Shown piece by piece: positions 26,449 to 35,482 of a stretch of DNA of 64,000 nucleotides. Within the stretch, counting starts at the first letter, position 1. Each line of letters begins with the position of its first letter. A program made the translations under genes and the position numbers. The stretch lies in NCBI GenBank assembly GCA_035704555.1, contig DASSWT010000226.1, forward strand, positions 5,254 to 69,253, read 5' to 3'. The DNA is from Saccharospirillum sp035704555 (GTDB taxonomy: Bacteria > Pseudomonadota > Gammaproteobacteria > Pseudomonadales > Natronospirillaceae). Below the pieces are notes generated by a model. That model was not told the origin of the DNA. It searched no databases and saw nothing but the letters and a program-made list of their open reading frames with translations.

Positions 26449-26775
26449 CTAACGCTGTTTTGAAGGGCCCGACGCCGGGAAGGCAATCACTGGGCCGCCC
26501 TTACTGTCACTGATCTTGGCAACACCTTCCTGCTCCACCTCGTCGATCCGGGTGATGGAATGCATGGGAATGAAACTGCGTTTGACGCCGCTGAACTCTT
26601 TTTTCAGCCGCTCTTCACCCGGGTCTACCAGCAATTGACTGCGCTCCCCGAAAATCAGTTCCTCAATTTCGATAAAGCCATACAGATCACTCTGATAGAC
26701 CTGCTCACAATAGACTTCGTACAGCTTGTCCTGATTAATAAAGGACACTCGGTAAATGGCCTTGGGTTGTTTCAT
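26449..26775 (-). CDS. DUF1820 family protein
   Basis: 108 residues from the ATG at 26775 (MKQPKAIYRVSFINQDKLYE), which has CAGGA upstream. The longer open frame would run into the miaB promoter region. YRVSFINQ, YQSDLYGFIEIEELIFGE, VDPGEERLKKEF and SFIPMHSITRIDEVE are the conserved family blocks. The function is unknown. It is divergent from miaB, its usual neighbour in pseudomonads. Confidence 0.88.
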   Translation of the reverse strand: MKQPKAIYRVSFINQDKLYEVYCEQVYQSDLYGFIEIEELIFGERSQLLVDPGEERLKKEFSGVKRSFIPMHSITRIDEVEQEGVAKISDSKGGPVIAFPASGPSKQR

Positions 26776-26898
26776 TATCGGGTAACGTCCTGACTCTCTG
26801 GTTCCGCCAATATGGGCGCAGACCCGCCAGTATTCAATACTGGCAAAGCCCTGATCAGCACCCAAAACCCGACTGCTCAAATTCTGTGCTCTGGATGG

Positions 26899-26927
26899 TT
26901 GGGTCGGGGCCGGGTTATGCGTATAAT
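26899..26927 (+). promoter_or_regulatory. Probable sigma-70 promoter of miaB
   Basis: TTGGGT at 26899-26904 and a perfect TATAAT at 26922-26927 are 17 bases apart. The ATG of miaB is 60 bases downstream of the -10. Confidence 0.6.
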
Positions 26928-26986
26928 CTGCGCCCCTTTCGAGCGTCGGCACCTGAGGCGCTCCTGTTGAATAAAACTGCAGGCTC

Positions 26987-28351
26987 ATGACCAAAAAACT
27001 CTTTATCAAAACGCACGGCTGCCAGATGAATGAATATGACTCGTCTCGCATGGCCGACCTGTTGGGCGACAGCCACGGTTACACCCTGACCGACAATGCC
27101 GATGAAGCCGACGTCCTGCTGCTGAACACCTGTTCAATCCGCGAAAAAGCGCAGGACAAGGTGTTCCACCAGCTGGGCCGCTGGAAAAAGCTGAAGGCCA
27201 AAAACCCGAACCTGAAAATCGGTGTCGGTGGTTGTGTGGCCTCCCAGGAAGGCCAGGCAATTTCGGACCGTGCACCCTATGTTGATATGATCTTTGGTCC
27301 GCAGACACTGCATCGCTTGCCGCAAATGTTGGATGCCTCAACCGGCCAGATCGCCAACGCCGCCGGCAACCGCATCGCCATGGTCGACGTGACCTTCCCT
27401 GAAATCGAGAAGTTCGACCACCTGCCCGCGCCAAAAAGTGATGGCGTAACCGCCTTCGTATCGGTGATGGAAGGTTGTTCCAAATATTGCACCTTCTGCG
27501 TGGTGCCTTACACCCGGGGCGAGGAAGTCAGCCGACCGTTCGATGACGTCATTACCGAAGTCGTGCAACTGGCGGAACAGGGCGTGCGCGAGATCAACTT
27601 TCTCGGCCAGAACGTCAACGCCTACCGGGGCCCACGCCACGACGGCGGTGAAGCCGACCTGGCCGAGCTGATCACCCTGGCAGCGCGCGTCGATGGCATC
27701 GACCGCATCCGTTTCACCACCAGCCACCCGGTGGAGTTCACCGACTCCCTGGTCGATGCCTACCTGGACGTACCGGAACTGGTCAGCCACCTGCACCTGC
27801 CGGTACAAAGTGGTTCAGATGCCATTCTGAACGCCATGAAGCGCGGCCACACGGCGGCCGAATACATCGAGAAGATGGAACGCATCCGGGCCAACCGCCC
27901 CGACATCAGCTTCTCGTCAGATTTCATCATCGGCTTCCCGGGCGAAACCGAGGCCGACTTCGAAGCCACCATGAACCTGATTCAAACCATTGGCTTCGAC
28001 CACAGCTTCAGCTTCGTTTATAGCCCACGGCCCGGCACACCGGCAGCCAACCTGGAAGACACAACGCCCGAAGCCACCAAAAAGCAACGCCTGGCCATTC
28101 TGCAAGACAGAATCATCCAGCAGGCGGCCCAGATCAGCCGTCGCATGGTCGGCAGCACCCAAACCATCCTGGTCAGCGAACGCTCCAAGCGCAACCCGGC
28201 CGAGCTGCAGGGCCGAACCGAAAACAACCGCCCGACGTTCTTCGAACACGATGACGACGAATTGATCGGAAAGTTCGTGCAGGTCCGTATTACCGAAGCC
28301 TTTGCCAACAGCCTGCGTGGTGAGGTCATCAATACTGACCTGGCTTATTGA
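26987..28351 (+). CDS. miaB: tRNA-2-methylthio-N6-dimethylallyladenosine synthase MiaB
   Basis: 454 residues. The N-terminal UPF0004 domain has FIKTHGCQMNEYDS and LLNTCSIREKA, with cysteines for the second 4Fe-4S cluster. The radical SAM motif is CSKYCTFCVVPYTRG (CxxxCxxC). The TRAM domain ends the protein. It methylthiolates ms2i6A at position 37 of tRNAs reading UNN codons. It is followed by the palindromes A and B and then by phoH, its usual partner. Confidence 0.97.
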   Translation: MTKKLFIKTHGCQMNEYDSSRMADLLGDSHGYTLTDNADEADVLLLNTCSIREKAQDKVFHQLGRWKKLKAKNPNLKIGVGGCVASQEGQAISDRAPYVDMIFGPQTLHRLPQMLDASTGQIANAAGNRIAMVDVTFPEIEKFDHLPAPKSDGVTAFVSVMEGCSKYCTFCVVPYTRGEEVSRPFDDVITEVVQLAEQGVREINFLGQNVNAYRGPRHDGGEADLAELITLAARVDGIDRIRFTTSHPVEFTDSLVDAYLDVPELVSHLHLPVQSGSDAILNAMKRGHTAAEYIEKMERIRANRPDISFSSDFIIGFPGETEADFEATMNLIQTIGFDHSFSFVYSPRPGTPAANLEDTTPEATKKQRLAILQDRIIQQAAQISRRMVGSTQTILVSERSKRNPAELQGRTENNRPTFFEHDDDELIGKFVQVRITEAFANSLRGEVINTDLAY

Positions 28352-28401
28352 GGTTCGGTGGTTGAACCGGGGGTTGAACTTTTTTCGCGCCAGGAGCCCG
28401 T

Positions 28402-28510
28402 ATCGGGCACCGGGTATACCTATCCGGGGTCGGCGTGAACCCTTCCATGGGGCCTAGACCGCAGCATCCATGCTGCGGACTTCCCCGGATAGGTATACCC
28501 GGCACCCGAT
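28402..28510 (-). repeat. Palindromic element copy A
   Basis: The arms 28402-28429 and 28483-28510 (28 bp, two mismatches) close a core with two hairpins. On the minus strand the first is CCGCAGCATGGATGCTGCGG and the second is CCCCATGGAAGGG, with CTAGGC between and ACGCCGAC after. Both arm mismatches become G-U pairs on the minus strand, which is therefore taken as sense. The outer 18-bp repeat is not present at this copy. The 3' flank on the sense strand has CGGGCTCCTGGCGCG, related to the flanks of B and F. It is antisense to miaB and lies 50 bases after its stop. Confidence 0.9.
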
Positions 28511-28549
28511 ACTCGTTCTGTGGTGGCAGATTTAATCTGCAAATAGTAA

Positions 28550-28692
28550 TTCAAGTTATGGAGTTCGCGGAAGTGACAAGCGGCGGCTGCCGGGGGTACT
28601 CCTGTGGGGAAGTCCGCAGCATGGATGCTGCGGCCTAGGCTCAATGGACGGATCTACGCCGACCCCACAGGAGTACCCCCGGTAGCCGACGC
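28550..28692 (+). repeat. Palindromic element copy B
   Basis: The left outer repeat is degenerate (TTCAAGTTATGGAGTTCG, 28550-28567). Arms run at about 28580-28609 and 28663-28692, with GGGGGTACTCCTGTGGGG at the inner end. The core on the plus strand is CCGCAGCATGGATGCTGCGG, CCTAGGC, a weaker second hairpin around CAATGGACGG, and ACGCCGAC. The inner arm mismatch is G-U on the plus strand. After it comes GGATTCCTGGCAC, shared with copy F. It lies in sense orientation 154 bases upstream of the likely phoH start. Confidence 0.9.
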
Positions 28693-28845
28693 GGATTCCT
28701 GGCACAAAGGTAATAGCAACCGGCATAACGATGGCTGAGTAACAATTCGTTACCGCCGTCATCGACTTTTTGACATGGCAGGGATGCGGCGTATTCTTAG
28801 CTTATTCCGCTGTTTACAGTGCAACGTGAGAGGAACCAGAACACT

Positions 28846-29853
28846 TTGACTACCCCGTCCAATCTTGAGGCTGCGACAACAGCTTCCGATCTGCGGCACT
28901 TTGAGCTGCAACCTGATAATCCCCAGCGACTGGCCAGCCTGTGCGGCCTGGCTAACGACAACCTCCGGCAGATTGAAGATCGCCTCGACATACGGGTCAA
29001 TAACCGTGGCAATCGCTTTGAACTGGCCGGTGATGGCGGCAGCGTCGCGGCGGCCGAAGACATTATCAAGCGGTTGTATCGGGAAACCAAAGGTGGCAAG
29101 GACTTATTGCCCGACACGGTTAACCTCTACTTGCAGCAATCTGAAGTCGATTCACTGACCGAGACCGACGGTTCCCAGCTGCATGAGCACAAACTCTATG
29201 TGCTGCATACGCCCAAGTCGGTGGTTAAGCCGCGCGGTCCCAACCAGCGTGCCTATGTGCACAGCGTACTGACTCACGATATTAACTTTGGTGTGGGCCC
29301 GGCCGGTACCGGCAAGACCTTTCTGGCTGTCGCCTGTGCGGTGCATGCGCTGCAGAAAGATCAGGTCAAACGTATTATTCTGGTTCGGCCTGCGGTGGAA
29401 GCCGGTGAAAAACTGGGTTTCCTGCCCGGCGACCTGAGCCAGAAAGTCGACCCCTATTTGCGCCCGCTGTACGACGCACTTTATGAAATGCTGGGCCTGG
29501 AGAAAGTCGACCGGCTGATCGAGCGCAACGTCATTGAAGTGGCGCCCCTGGCTTATATGCGCGGCCGTACGCTGAGCAACGCCTTTATCATTCTCGATGA
29601 GAGCCAGAACACCACCAAAGAACAGATGAAAATGTTTCTGACCCGTATTGGCTTTGGCTCTACTGCCGTGATCAACGGCGACCCGACTCAGGTCGATCTG
29701 CCGCGTGGTCAGCAATCGGGGCTGGCGCATGCACTGATGGTGCTCAAGGGTGTCAACGACATCAGCGTGACCCAGTTTGGCTCCAAAGACATTGTGCGTC
29801 ACCCTCTGGTGCAACGCATCGTCGATGCGTACGACGCCCACGGAGACAACTGA
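28846..29853 (+). CDS. phoH: PhoH-like ATPase (YbeZ)
   Basis: About 335 residues. The start is uncertain: TTG at 28846 is favoured because GAGAGGA lies about 12 bases before it, while GTG at 28819 has no ribosome site. The N-terminal KH-like part (PDNPQRLASLCGLAND) precedes the PhoH ATPase domain with Walker A GVGPAGTGKTFLA and Walker B AFIILDESQNTT. It works with YbeY and ribosome or RNA quality control in related bacteria. It is the first gene of phoH-ybeY-corC and has palindrome B in its upstream region. Confidence 0.94.
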   Translation: MTTPSNLEAATTASDLRHFELQPDNPQRLASLCGLANDNLRQIEDRLDIRVNNRGNRFELAGDGGSVAAAEDIIKRLYRETKGGKDLLPDTVNLYLQQSEVDSLTETDGSQLHEHKLYVLHTPKSVVKPRGPNQRAYVHSVLTHDINFGVGPAGTGKTFLAVACAVHALQKDQVKRIILVRPAVEAGEKLGFLPGDLSQKVDPYLRPLYDALYEMLGLEKVDRLIERNVIEVAPLAYMRGRTLSNAFIILDESQNTTKEQMKMFLTRIGFGSTAVINGDPTQVDLPRGQQSGLAHALMVLKGVNDISVTQFGSKDIVRHPLVQRIVDAYDAHGDN

Positions 29854-29861
29854 CCGCCGCC

Positions 29862-30383
29862 ATGAATGCCAGCACAGACCCCCTTCCTGCCGTCGACCTG
29901 GATGTGCAAATTGCATCCGGGGCTGCGAACCTGCCCGATGCCGATGATCTGTTGCTTTGGGTCGCCACTGCCTTGCAGGGGCAGAAAGACACGGCCAGCC
30001 TGACCATCCGGCTGGTCGATGATCCGGAAAGCCAGCAACTCAACAGCGACTACCGCGGTAAAGACTCGCCTACCAATGTATTGTCCTTCCCCTTTGAGGC
30101 ACCGCCCGGTATTGACGACCCGGAGATCCAGGCGTTGCTGGGTGATCTGATCATCTGTGCTCCGGTGGTGGCCCGCGAAGCGGCCGACCAGGGCAAGCCG
30201 GTCCGGCATCACTGGGCGCACATGGTGGTCCATGGTACCTTGCATTTGCTGGGGCACGACCATATTGAGCCAGCCGACGCCGAGATTATGGAGTCGCTGG
30301 AGCGCAGTATATTGGCCAAGCTCGGCATCGCCGACCCGTACTGGCTCGACAACCACTTGCCGACCGGTACACCCTCCCTATAA
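29862..30383 (+). CDS. ybeY: Endoribonuclease YbeY
   Basis: 173 residues, UPF0054. The zinc triad HGTLHLLGHDH (H-x3-H-x5-H) is present, preceded by DYRGKDSPTNVLSFPF and LGDLIICAPVV. It acts in 16S rRNA 3' end processing and 70S ribosome quality control. It starts 8 bases after phoH. The C-terminal 25 residues after MESLERSILAKLG are variable. Confidence 0.96.
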   Translation: MNASTDPLPAVDLDVQIASGAANLPDADDLLLWVATALQGQKDTASLTIRLVDDPESQQLNSDYRGKDSPTNVLSFPFEAPPGIDDPEIQALLGDLIICAPVVAREAADQGKPVRHHWAHMVVHGTLHLLGHDHIEPADAEIMESLERSILAKLGIADPYWLDNHLPTGTPSL

Positions 30384-30430
30384 TGGGTGGGCCCGACCGC
30401 AGGACTTTTTAGCAGAGGACACGCACTAGC

Positions 30431-31300
30431 ATGAGCGACGAACGACCCACGAGTAGCAGCCCCGGTAGGAAATCCTGGCTGGAACGCCTGTCGGATGCCT
30501 TTACCGGGGAGCCCAAAGATCGCGACGATTTGCTCAGTATCCTGAACAGCGCCCAGGAAAACGACATTCTGGACGGTGAGGCCTTCAAAATCATTGAAGG
30601 CGCCATGAATGTGTCGGACATGCACGTCCGGGACATCATGATCCCCCGCTCCCAGGTGGTCAGCCTGGAAACCAACGACAGCATTCAGCACTGGCTGTCA
30701 CTGATCGTGGAATCCGGTCACTCGCGCTTTCCGGTTCTGGGTGAAAACTCCGATGAAGTCGTCGGCGTGTTGCTCGCCAAAGACCTGCTGGGTCTCGGCC
30801 TGCAAACCCAGTTTGATCTGGACGAAATGAAAAAACGGTTGAACACCATCATTCGCAACGTCAACTTCGTGCCGGAAAGCAAGCGGCTGAATGTGTTGCT
30901 CAAAGACTTCCGCAGCAATCGCAATCACATGGCGGTCGTCGTTGACGAATACGGTCAGACCGCCGGCCTGGTCACCATTGAAGACGTGCTGGAAGAGATC
31001 GTCGGTGAGATTGAAGACGAACACGACGACACCGTCGACGCCAACATCCGCCCCAACGGCAATGGCGGCTTTCTGGTGCAGGCACTGACCCCGATCGAAG
31101 ATTTCAACGAGCATTTCTCGACCGAGCTGAGTGACGAGGAATTCGACACCATCGGTGGCATTGTCATGCACCAGTTTGGCAAGGTGCCGCAGCGGGATGA
31201 ATCCATCACCATGGGCAAGTTGCTGATCCGGGTCGTCAATGCCGATAACCGCCGGGTTCGCGCTTTTGAAGTGAATCACCTCGAACCCCAGGCCGACTGA
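30431..31300 (+). CDS. corC: CorC/YbeX family CBS-domain protein
   Basis: 289 residues without membrane helices. It has a short N-terminal helix block, a CBS pair (about 70-195) with VRDIMIPRSQVVSL and HMAVVVDEYGQTAGLVTIEDV (in part), and the C-terminal CorC/HlyC domain with EEFDTIGGIVMHQFGKVP. It is linked to magnesium and cobalt tolerance and to ribosome metabolism with YbeY. It starts 47 bases after ybeY. The usual next gene lnt is absent. Confidence 0.94.
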   Translation: MSDERPTSSSPGRKSWLERLSDAFTGEPKDRDDLLSILNSAQENDILDGEAFKIIEGAMNVSDMHVRDIMIPRSQVVSLETNDSIQHWLSLIVESGHSRFPVLGENSDEVVGVLLAKDLLGLGLQTQFDLDEMKKRLNTIIRNVNFVPESKRLNVLLKDFRSNRNHMAVVVDEYGQTAGLVTIEDVLEEIVGEIEDEHDDTVDANIRPNGNGGFLVQALTPIEDFNEHFSTELSDEEFDTIGGIVMHQFGKVPQRDESITMGKLLIRVVNADNRRVRAFEVNHLEPQAD

Positions 31301-31375
31301 TCCGCGCGGGTCCGGGGTCCGGATCCGCCACCCTCCCCCTTTTCCCGACCTGCCTGATTGGACATCCATGTTCCG

Positions 31376-31418
31376 GTAGCAGTCCAATGAAATTCGATGA
31401 ATTTCATTGGACTGCTAC
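31376..31418. repeat. Perfect 20-bp inverted repeat with 3-base loop
   Basis: GTAGCAGTCCAATGAAATTC and its exact complement are separated by GAT, giving a 43-base hairpin. No T-run follows on either strand and it shares no sequence with the A-H palindromes. It lies 76 bases after corC and 33 bases before the fumC start. Confidence 0.85.
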
Positions 31419-31450
31419 AGTGTGTGCAAAACTGAACGAAGGAGGCTTCC

Positions 31451-32827
31451 ATGCGTACTGAAAAAGACAGCTTTGGCGAACTATCGGTTCCGGACGATGT
31501 GCTTTACGGCGCGCAGACCGCGCGTGCCCTGTCCAATTTTGGCTTGTCTGGCGAGGTCATGCCGTCCCGGTTCATTGAAGCCTGCCTTGCTATCAAGGCC
31601 GCCGCTGCTGCGGCCAATGCTGAACTGGATGTGGTCGCCGAAGATAAGGCCGAGGCTATTCAGAACGCCTGCCAGGCCGCTCGCGAGCACATCGATGAGC
31701 GCCAGTTCCCGGTCGACGTTTACCAGACCGGCTCCGGCACCAGCACCAACATGAACGTCAACGAAGTCGTCGCCCATCTGGCCAGCATGGCCAGCGGGCT
31801 CGACATCAGCCCGAACGACGACGTCAACGCCAGCCAGAGCAGCAACGATACCATTCCCGCCGCCATTCAGATCAGCACCGCCCTGGCTCTGGAAGAGGAA
31901 TTGTTGCCAGCCATTACGGCCCTGAAGAACAGCCTGAGCCAACAGGGTGACACCCATAAGAAGGTGGTTAAAACCGGTCGAACTCACCTGATGGATGCCA
32001 TGCCGCTGACGGTGCAGCAGGAGTTTTCAGCCTGGATCGAAGCGCTGGACAGCTGCCAGCGACGCATCAACCAGTGCCTGCCCCGGCTCAAGGCACTGCC
32101 GCTGGGCGGAACCGCCATTGGCACCGGTATCAACGCTCCCAAAGGCTTTGCCGAGTCGGCTTGCCGGCATCTGAATCAGCGAATCGGTAACGACTTTTGC
32201 CCGCACAACAATGCCTTCTACGGCATCAGCACTCAGGATGTGTCAGTCGAGGTCTCGGGCTTGCTCAAGGGCCTGGCCACCAGCCTGATAAAAATCAGCA
32301 ACGATCTGCGCTGGATGAACAGTGGCCCGCTGGCAGGTCTGGGCGAAGTGGTATTGCCCGCGCTGCAACCGGGCAGCAGCATCATGCCGGGCAAGGTTAA
32401 CCCGGTGATTCCGGAAGCGGTGCTGATGGCGAGTTATCAGGTGATCGGTCACGACACGGCCATTACGCTGGGGGCGCAATCGGGGAATTTTCAGCTGAAT
32501 GTCAGCCTGCCACTGATCGCCCGCAACTTGCTAGACAGCATCGCCCTGATGAGCCGCAGCTGCGAACACCTGGCACACAAGGTGATCGACGATCTGACAG
32601 TGAATCATGAAGCGCTGGCCGAACCTTTGCACCGCAATCCGATACTGGTGACAGCACTGAACCCGGTACTGGGGTATCTGAAAGCGGCCGAGATCGCAAA
32701 AACTGCCTACGCCGACAACCGGCCGATCATCGACGTCGCTCTGGAAAAAACCGACCTGAGCCGGGAAGAGCTGGAAAACCTGCTCGACCCGGCCCGGCTG
32801 GCCCATCCTCACGATCAACACGACTGA
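31451..32827 (+). CDS. fumC: Fumarate hydratase class II
   Basis: 458 residues. TDSFGEL-like N-terminus (EKDSFGELSVPDDVLYGAQT), TGSGTSTNMNVNEVVA, the His-containing KTGRTHLMDAMP, and the signature GSSIMPGKVNP are all present. It is the oxygen-stable iron-free fumarase that hydrates fumarate to malate in the TCA cycle. GAAGGAGGC lies 7-8 bases upstream of the ATG. The long hairpin at 31376 sits in its leader or promoter region. Confidence 0.97.
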   Translation: MRTEKDSFGELSVPDDVLYGAQTARALSNFGLSGEVMPSRFIEACLAIKAAAAAANAELDVVAEDKAEAIQNACQAAREHIDERQFPVDVYQTGSGTSTNMNVNEVVAHLASMASGLDISPNDDVNASQSSNDTIPAAIQISTALALEEELLPAITALKNSLSQQGDTHKKVVKTGRTHLMDAMPLTVQQEFSAWIEALDSCQRRINQCLPRLKALPLGGTAIGTGINAPKGFAESACRHLNQRIGNDFCPHNNAFYGISTQDVSVEVSGLLKGLATSLIKISNDLRWMNSGPLAGLGEVVLPALQPGSSIMPGKVNPVIPEAVLMASYQVIGHDTAITLGAQSGNFQLNVSLPLIARNLLDSIALMSRSCEHLAHKVIDDLTVNHEALAEPLHRNPILVTALNPVLGYLKAAEIAKTAYADNRPIIDVALEKTDLSREELENLLDPARLAHPHDQHD

Positions 32828-32839
32828 CCCGTCAGTCGT
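32820..32839. terminator. Hairpin over the convergent fumC and exporter stops
   Basis: ACGACTGA and TCAGTCGT pair around a CCCG loop and include or touch both stop codons. No T-run follows, so termination is only possible. Confidence 0.4.
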
Positions 32840-35429
32840 CGCTGCGATGGTGTCCTTCGATGGTTCCAAATGGCCGCGTGAGAACGATCAGGCGCGGCAG
32901 CAGGGTCAGTGAGCCGAGCAAGGCCACCGCCATCGCCAGTGCCGTTAACAGACCAAAATACAAGGTGGGCCGGAAGTTCGACATCATCAGAATGGAGAAG
33001 CCCAGAATGATGGTCAGGGAGGTGTAGAACATCGCCTTGCCAATGGTATTGTGGCTGCGCGCCAGCGCCCGGACATAGTCGCCATCTTTGGCAAATTCCC
33101 GCTGATAACGCACCAGGTAGTGAATGGTGTTGTCGACCGCCATGCCGATGGTAATGCTGGCAATGGTAATGGTCATCATATCGAGCGGAATACCAAACCA
33201 GCCCATTATGCCGAGCACAAAGGTGGCCGCCAACAGGTTGGGCGCCATCGCCAGCAAGCTGAGTTTAAGACTGCGGAACAGAATCAGGAACATCAGCAGG
33301 ATACCCATGAATACCACGCCCAGGGTCAGAATCTGTGAGCCGAACAAACTTTGCAGCATGTTGTTGTACAGCACCATCATCCCGGTCAGTTGTACCTGGC
33401 CAGGCTCAAAGCCCAGTTTCTCGACCGCATCCCGTTCAATGCGTTGCAGCAAGGCATTGCGCTTGAGGCCGTCCATCGAATCCAGAATGCGCACGTTCAG
33501 TCGTGCCTGGTTGTGCTCAACCGAGACGTAGGGGTCGATAACCAGGTCGCGAAACTCACTGGGGATAACGGTATACAGCAGCGCCAACTGGACATTGGTT
33601 AGCGACTCGCCGCCATTGAACCCTTCTGCGATCTCGATCATCGTCGCCAGTGACAGGACCTTGCCGATTTCCGGTTGTTCATCCAGATAGCGATGCATCG
33701 CCTTGATGCGCGCAACTTTGGACTGGGTATACCAGTATTTTTCGGGGTCATCCACTCCCCCGAAATCGTCTCTGAAACTGCCTACCGAGGCACCACCACC
33801 GAAGCCTTCGTCAACAAACCCATCGTCTTCGGCAGAGCCTTCATCCGCAAACCCCTCGTCGACGAACCCCTCTGATTCAGGCTCCGCTGGCGCACTGGTG
33901 CTGCGCGGCGTAGCGGTATCCTCAAAATTGATCAGAACTTCCAGCGGCGTGGTTCCACCCAGGCGTTCGTCGATGACCGTCATGCCCTGATAGATGTCCG
34001 TGCTCTGGTCGAAATAATCGATAAAGCTGTTTTCCACCACCAGCCGGGTAATACCCACAACAGTGAACGCCGCCAGCGCCAGGCTGGTTACCAGAACCGC
34101 ATTGCCGGATTTCAGGGTGATGCGCGCGAGTAATCGAGTGGTTTTTCCGCCAGAGGCTTTTTCCGCGGTACGCTGATCCTTACCGGCCAGCAGCAACAAG
34201 GCTGGAAACAGGGAAAACGTCACGATAAAGGCACAGGTAATCCCCAGCGACATCATCCAGCCGAAGTTGATGACCGGCCGGATGCCACTGAACAACAGTG
34301 ACATGAACGCCACACCTGTGGTCAGTGCCATATACAAACAGGGCACCGCGATACGTTTGACAGAGGTCATCACCAGTTGTGCCTGATCCCAGTCGTGGTG
34401 TTTGCGCAGTAGCTCGCGGTAACGCACGATCAGGTGAATCGACATCGACAGCGTTAGAATCAGCAACAGCGAAATAAAGTTGCTGGAGATCACCGTCACC
34501 GGCCATCGCCCCAGCCCCAGAATACCAAGCATGGTGACGACCACGGCACCGCAGCACAACAGAGGCATGATCACCCAGCGCGGTTGCCGGAAAATCACCG
34601 TCAATGTCGCTATCAATAAAAACAGTACGCCCAGCCCAAAGGTGATCAGGTCATTGCGCACAAAGGTAATGATGTCGTCCGCGATCATGGGCACACCGCC
34701 CAGAAACAACTGGGCGTCGTCCTGGTGGTCTGCCATCACCTCACGGACAGAGGCTATTGTATCGTGGACCATGGCCGCGCGTCGGTTGCTTTGCTCTTCC
34801 AGCATAATCCCGACGCGCTCAAGATCAGCCGCGATCGACGCTCGAACATCACCAGAACCAGCCTGTTCTGTCAGTGACTCTTGTAATGTCAGCAATTGCT
34901 CCCGAGTTGTGTCTCGTGGCAGATTAATCTGCAGCGCCGTAGTGTTTTCTTCCAGATTAAGCAGCAAGTTGACATAGAGAGGGCTGTTGGCGAGTTCGGT
35001 TCGCGCCAGGTCGACATCCGTTTCCGGATCTTCCAGCGTTTTGATATTGGAGACCAACTCTGTCATTGGAACCGGCGGATTCGACAACAGCGGTACGTCC
35101 AGAACGGTCAGGACCGAATCGACTCCCCGGATCTGACGCAGATCATTGCGCAGAGATTCGAGCCCGGCCAGTGATGTCTCGGAGAACAGAGGGGTCGGTG
35201 GTGTGTAGGTCATCACCAGAAAATCCTGAGCGCCATAACGCTCAGCGGTCTCGCGGAACAGGGCCAGGTCTTCATCGTCTTCGAGCAACAAAGCATCTGC
35301 AGAGGCATCGAGACTGAAATGCCGGGCCTGGGTAGCCAGCAGCCCAATGACCACCACCAACCCGATCAATACCCAGAGGGTGTAACCGGTCAGGATGCGC
35401 TGGTAAAGCGTCCACATTCGCTGGCCCAT
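32832..35429 (-). CDS. RND/MMPL superfamily exporter with acidic repeat
   Basis: 865 residues. An N-terminal helix (about 10-32) leads into a large periplasmic domain, then two sets of membrane helices around 260-430 and 715-855, as in MMPL/patched-type exporters. GMAVDNTIHYLVRYQRE marks the second sterol-sensing-like domain. Residues about 516-550, in the second periplasmic part, are low complexity: GFVDEGFADEGSAEDDGFVD and more. The family includes HpnN-like lipid exporters, but the substrate here is unknown. It is preceded on the same strand by a membrane methyltransferase 53 bases upstream. Confidence 0.85.
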   Translation of the reverse strand: MGQRMWTLYQRILTGYTLWVLIGLVVVIGLLATQARHFSLDASADALLLEDDEDLALFRETAERYGAQDFLVMTYTPPTPLFSETSLAGLESLRNDLRQIRGVDSVLTVLDVPLLSNPPVPMTELVSNIKTLEDPETDVDLARTELANSPLYVNLLLNLEENTTALQINLPRDTTREQLLTLQESLTEQAGSGDVRASIAADLERVGIMLEEQSNRRAAMVHDTIASVREVMADHQDDAQLFLGGVPMIADDIITFVRNDLITFGLGVLFLLIATLTVIFRQPRWVIMPLLCCGAVVVTMLGILGLGRWPVTVISSNFISLLLILTLSMSIHLIVRYRELLRKHHDWDQAQLVMTSVKRIAVPCLYMALTTGVAFMSLLFSGIRPVINFGWMMSLGITCAFIVTFSLFPALLLLAGKDQRTAEKASGGKTTRLLARITLKSGNAVLVTSLALAAFTVVGITRLVVENSFIDYFDQSTDIYQGMTVIDERLGGTTPLEVLINFEDTATPRSTSAPAEPESEGFVDEGFADEGSAEDDGFVDEGFGGGASVGSFRDDFGGVDDPEKYWYTQSKVARIKAMHRYLDEQPEIGKVLSLATMIEIAEGFNGGESLTNVQLALLYTVIPSEFRDLVIDPYVSVEHNQARLNVRILDSMDGLKRNALLQRIERDAVEKLGFEPGQVQLTGMMVLYNNMLQSLFGSQILTLGVVFMGILLMFLILFRSLKLSLLAMAPNLLAATFVLGIMGWFGIPLDMMTITIASITIGMAVDNTIHYLVRYQREFAKDGDYVRALARSHNTIGKAMFYTSLTIILGFSILMMSNFRPTLYFGLLTALAMAVALLGSLTLLPRLIVLTRPFGTIEGHHRSDD

Positions 35430-35482
35430 ATAGGCTCCCTGTTAATGTTTCAATAACCCGCCTGTCGTCTCGTCACGCGGTT

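Noticed and set aside
28352..28385. Intrinsic terminator after miaB (GGTTC...GAACC with a later T6)
   Set aside because: The stem is only five bases and lies about nine bases from the T-run; too weak to list.
31361..31376. ACATCCATGT hairpin before fumC as a remnant of the A-H family
   Set aside because: It is only ten bases with none of the other conserved parts.
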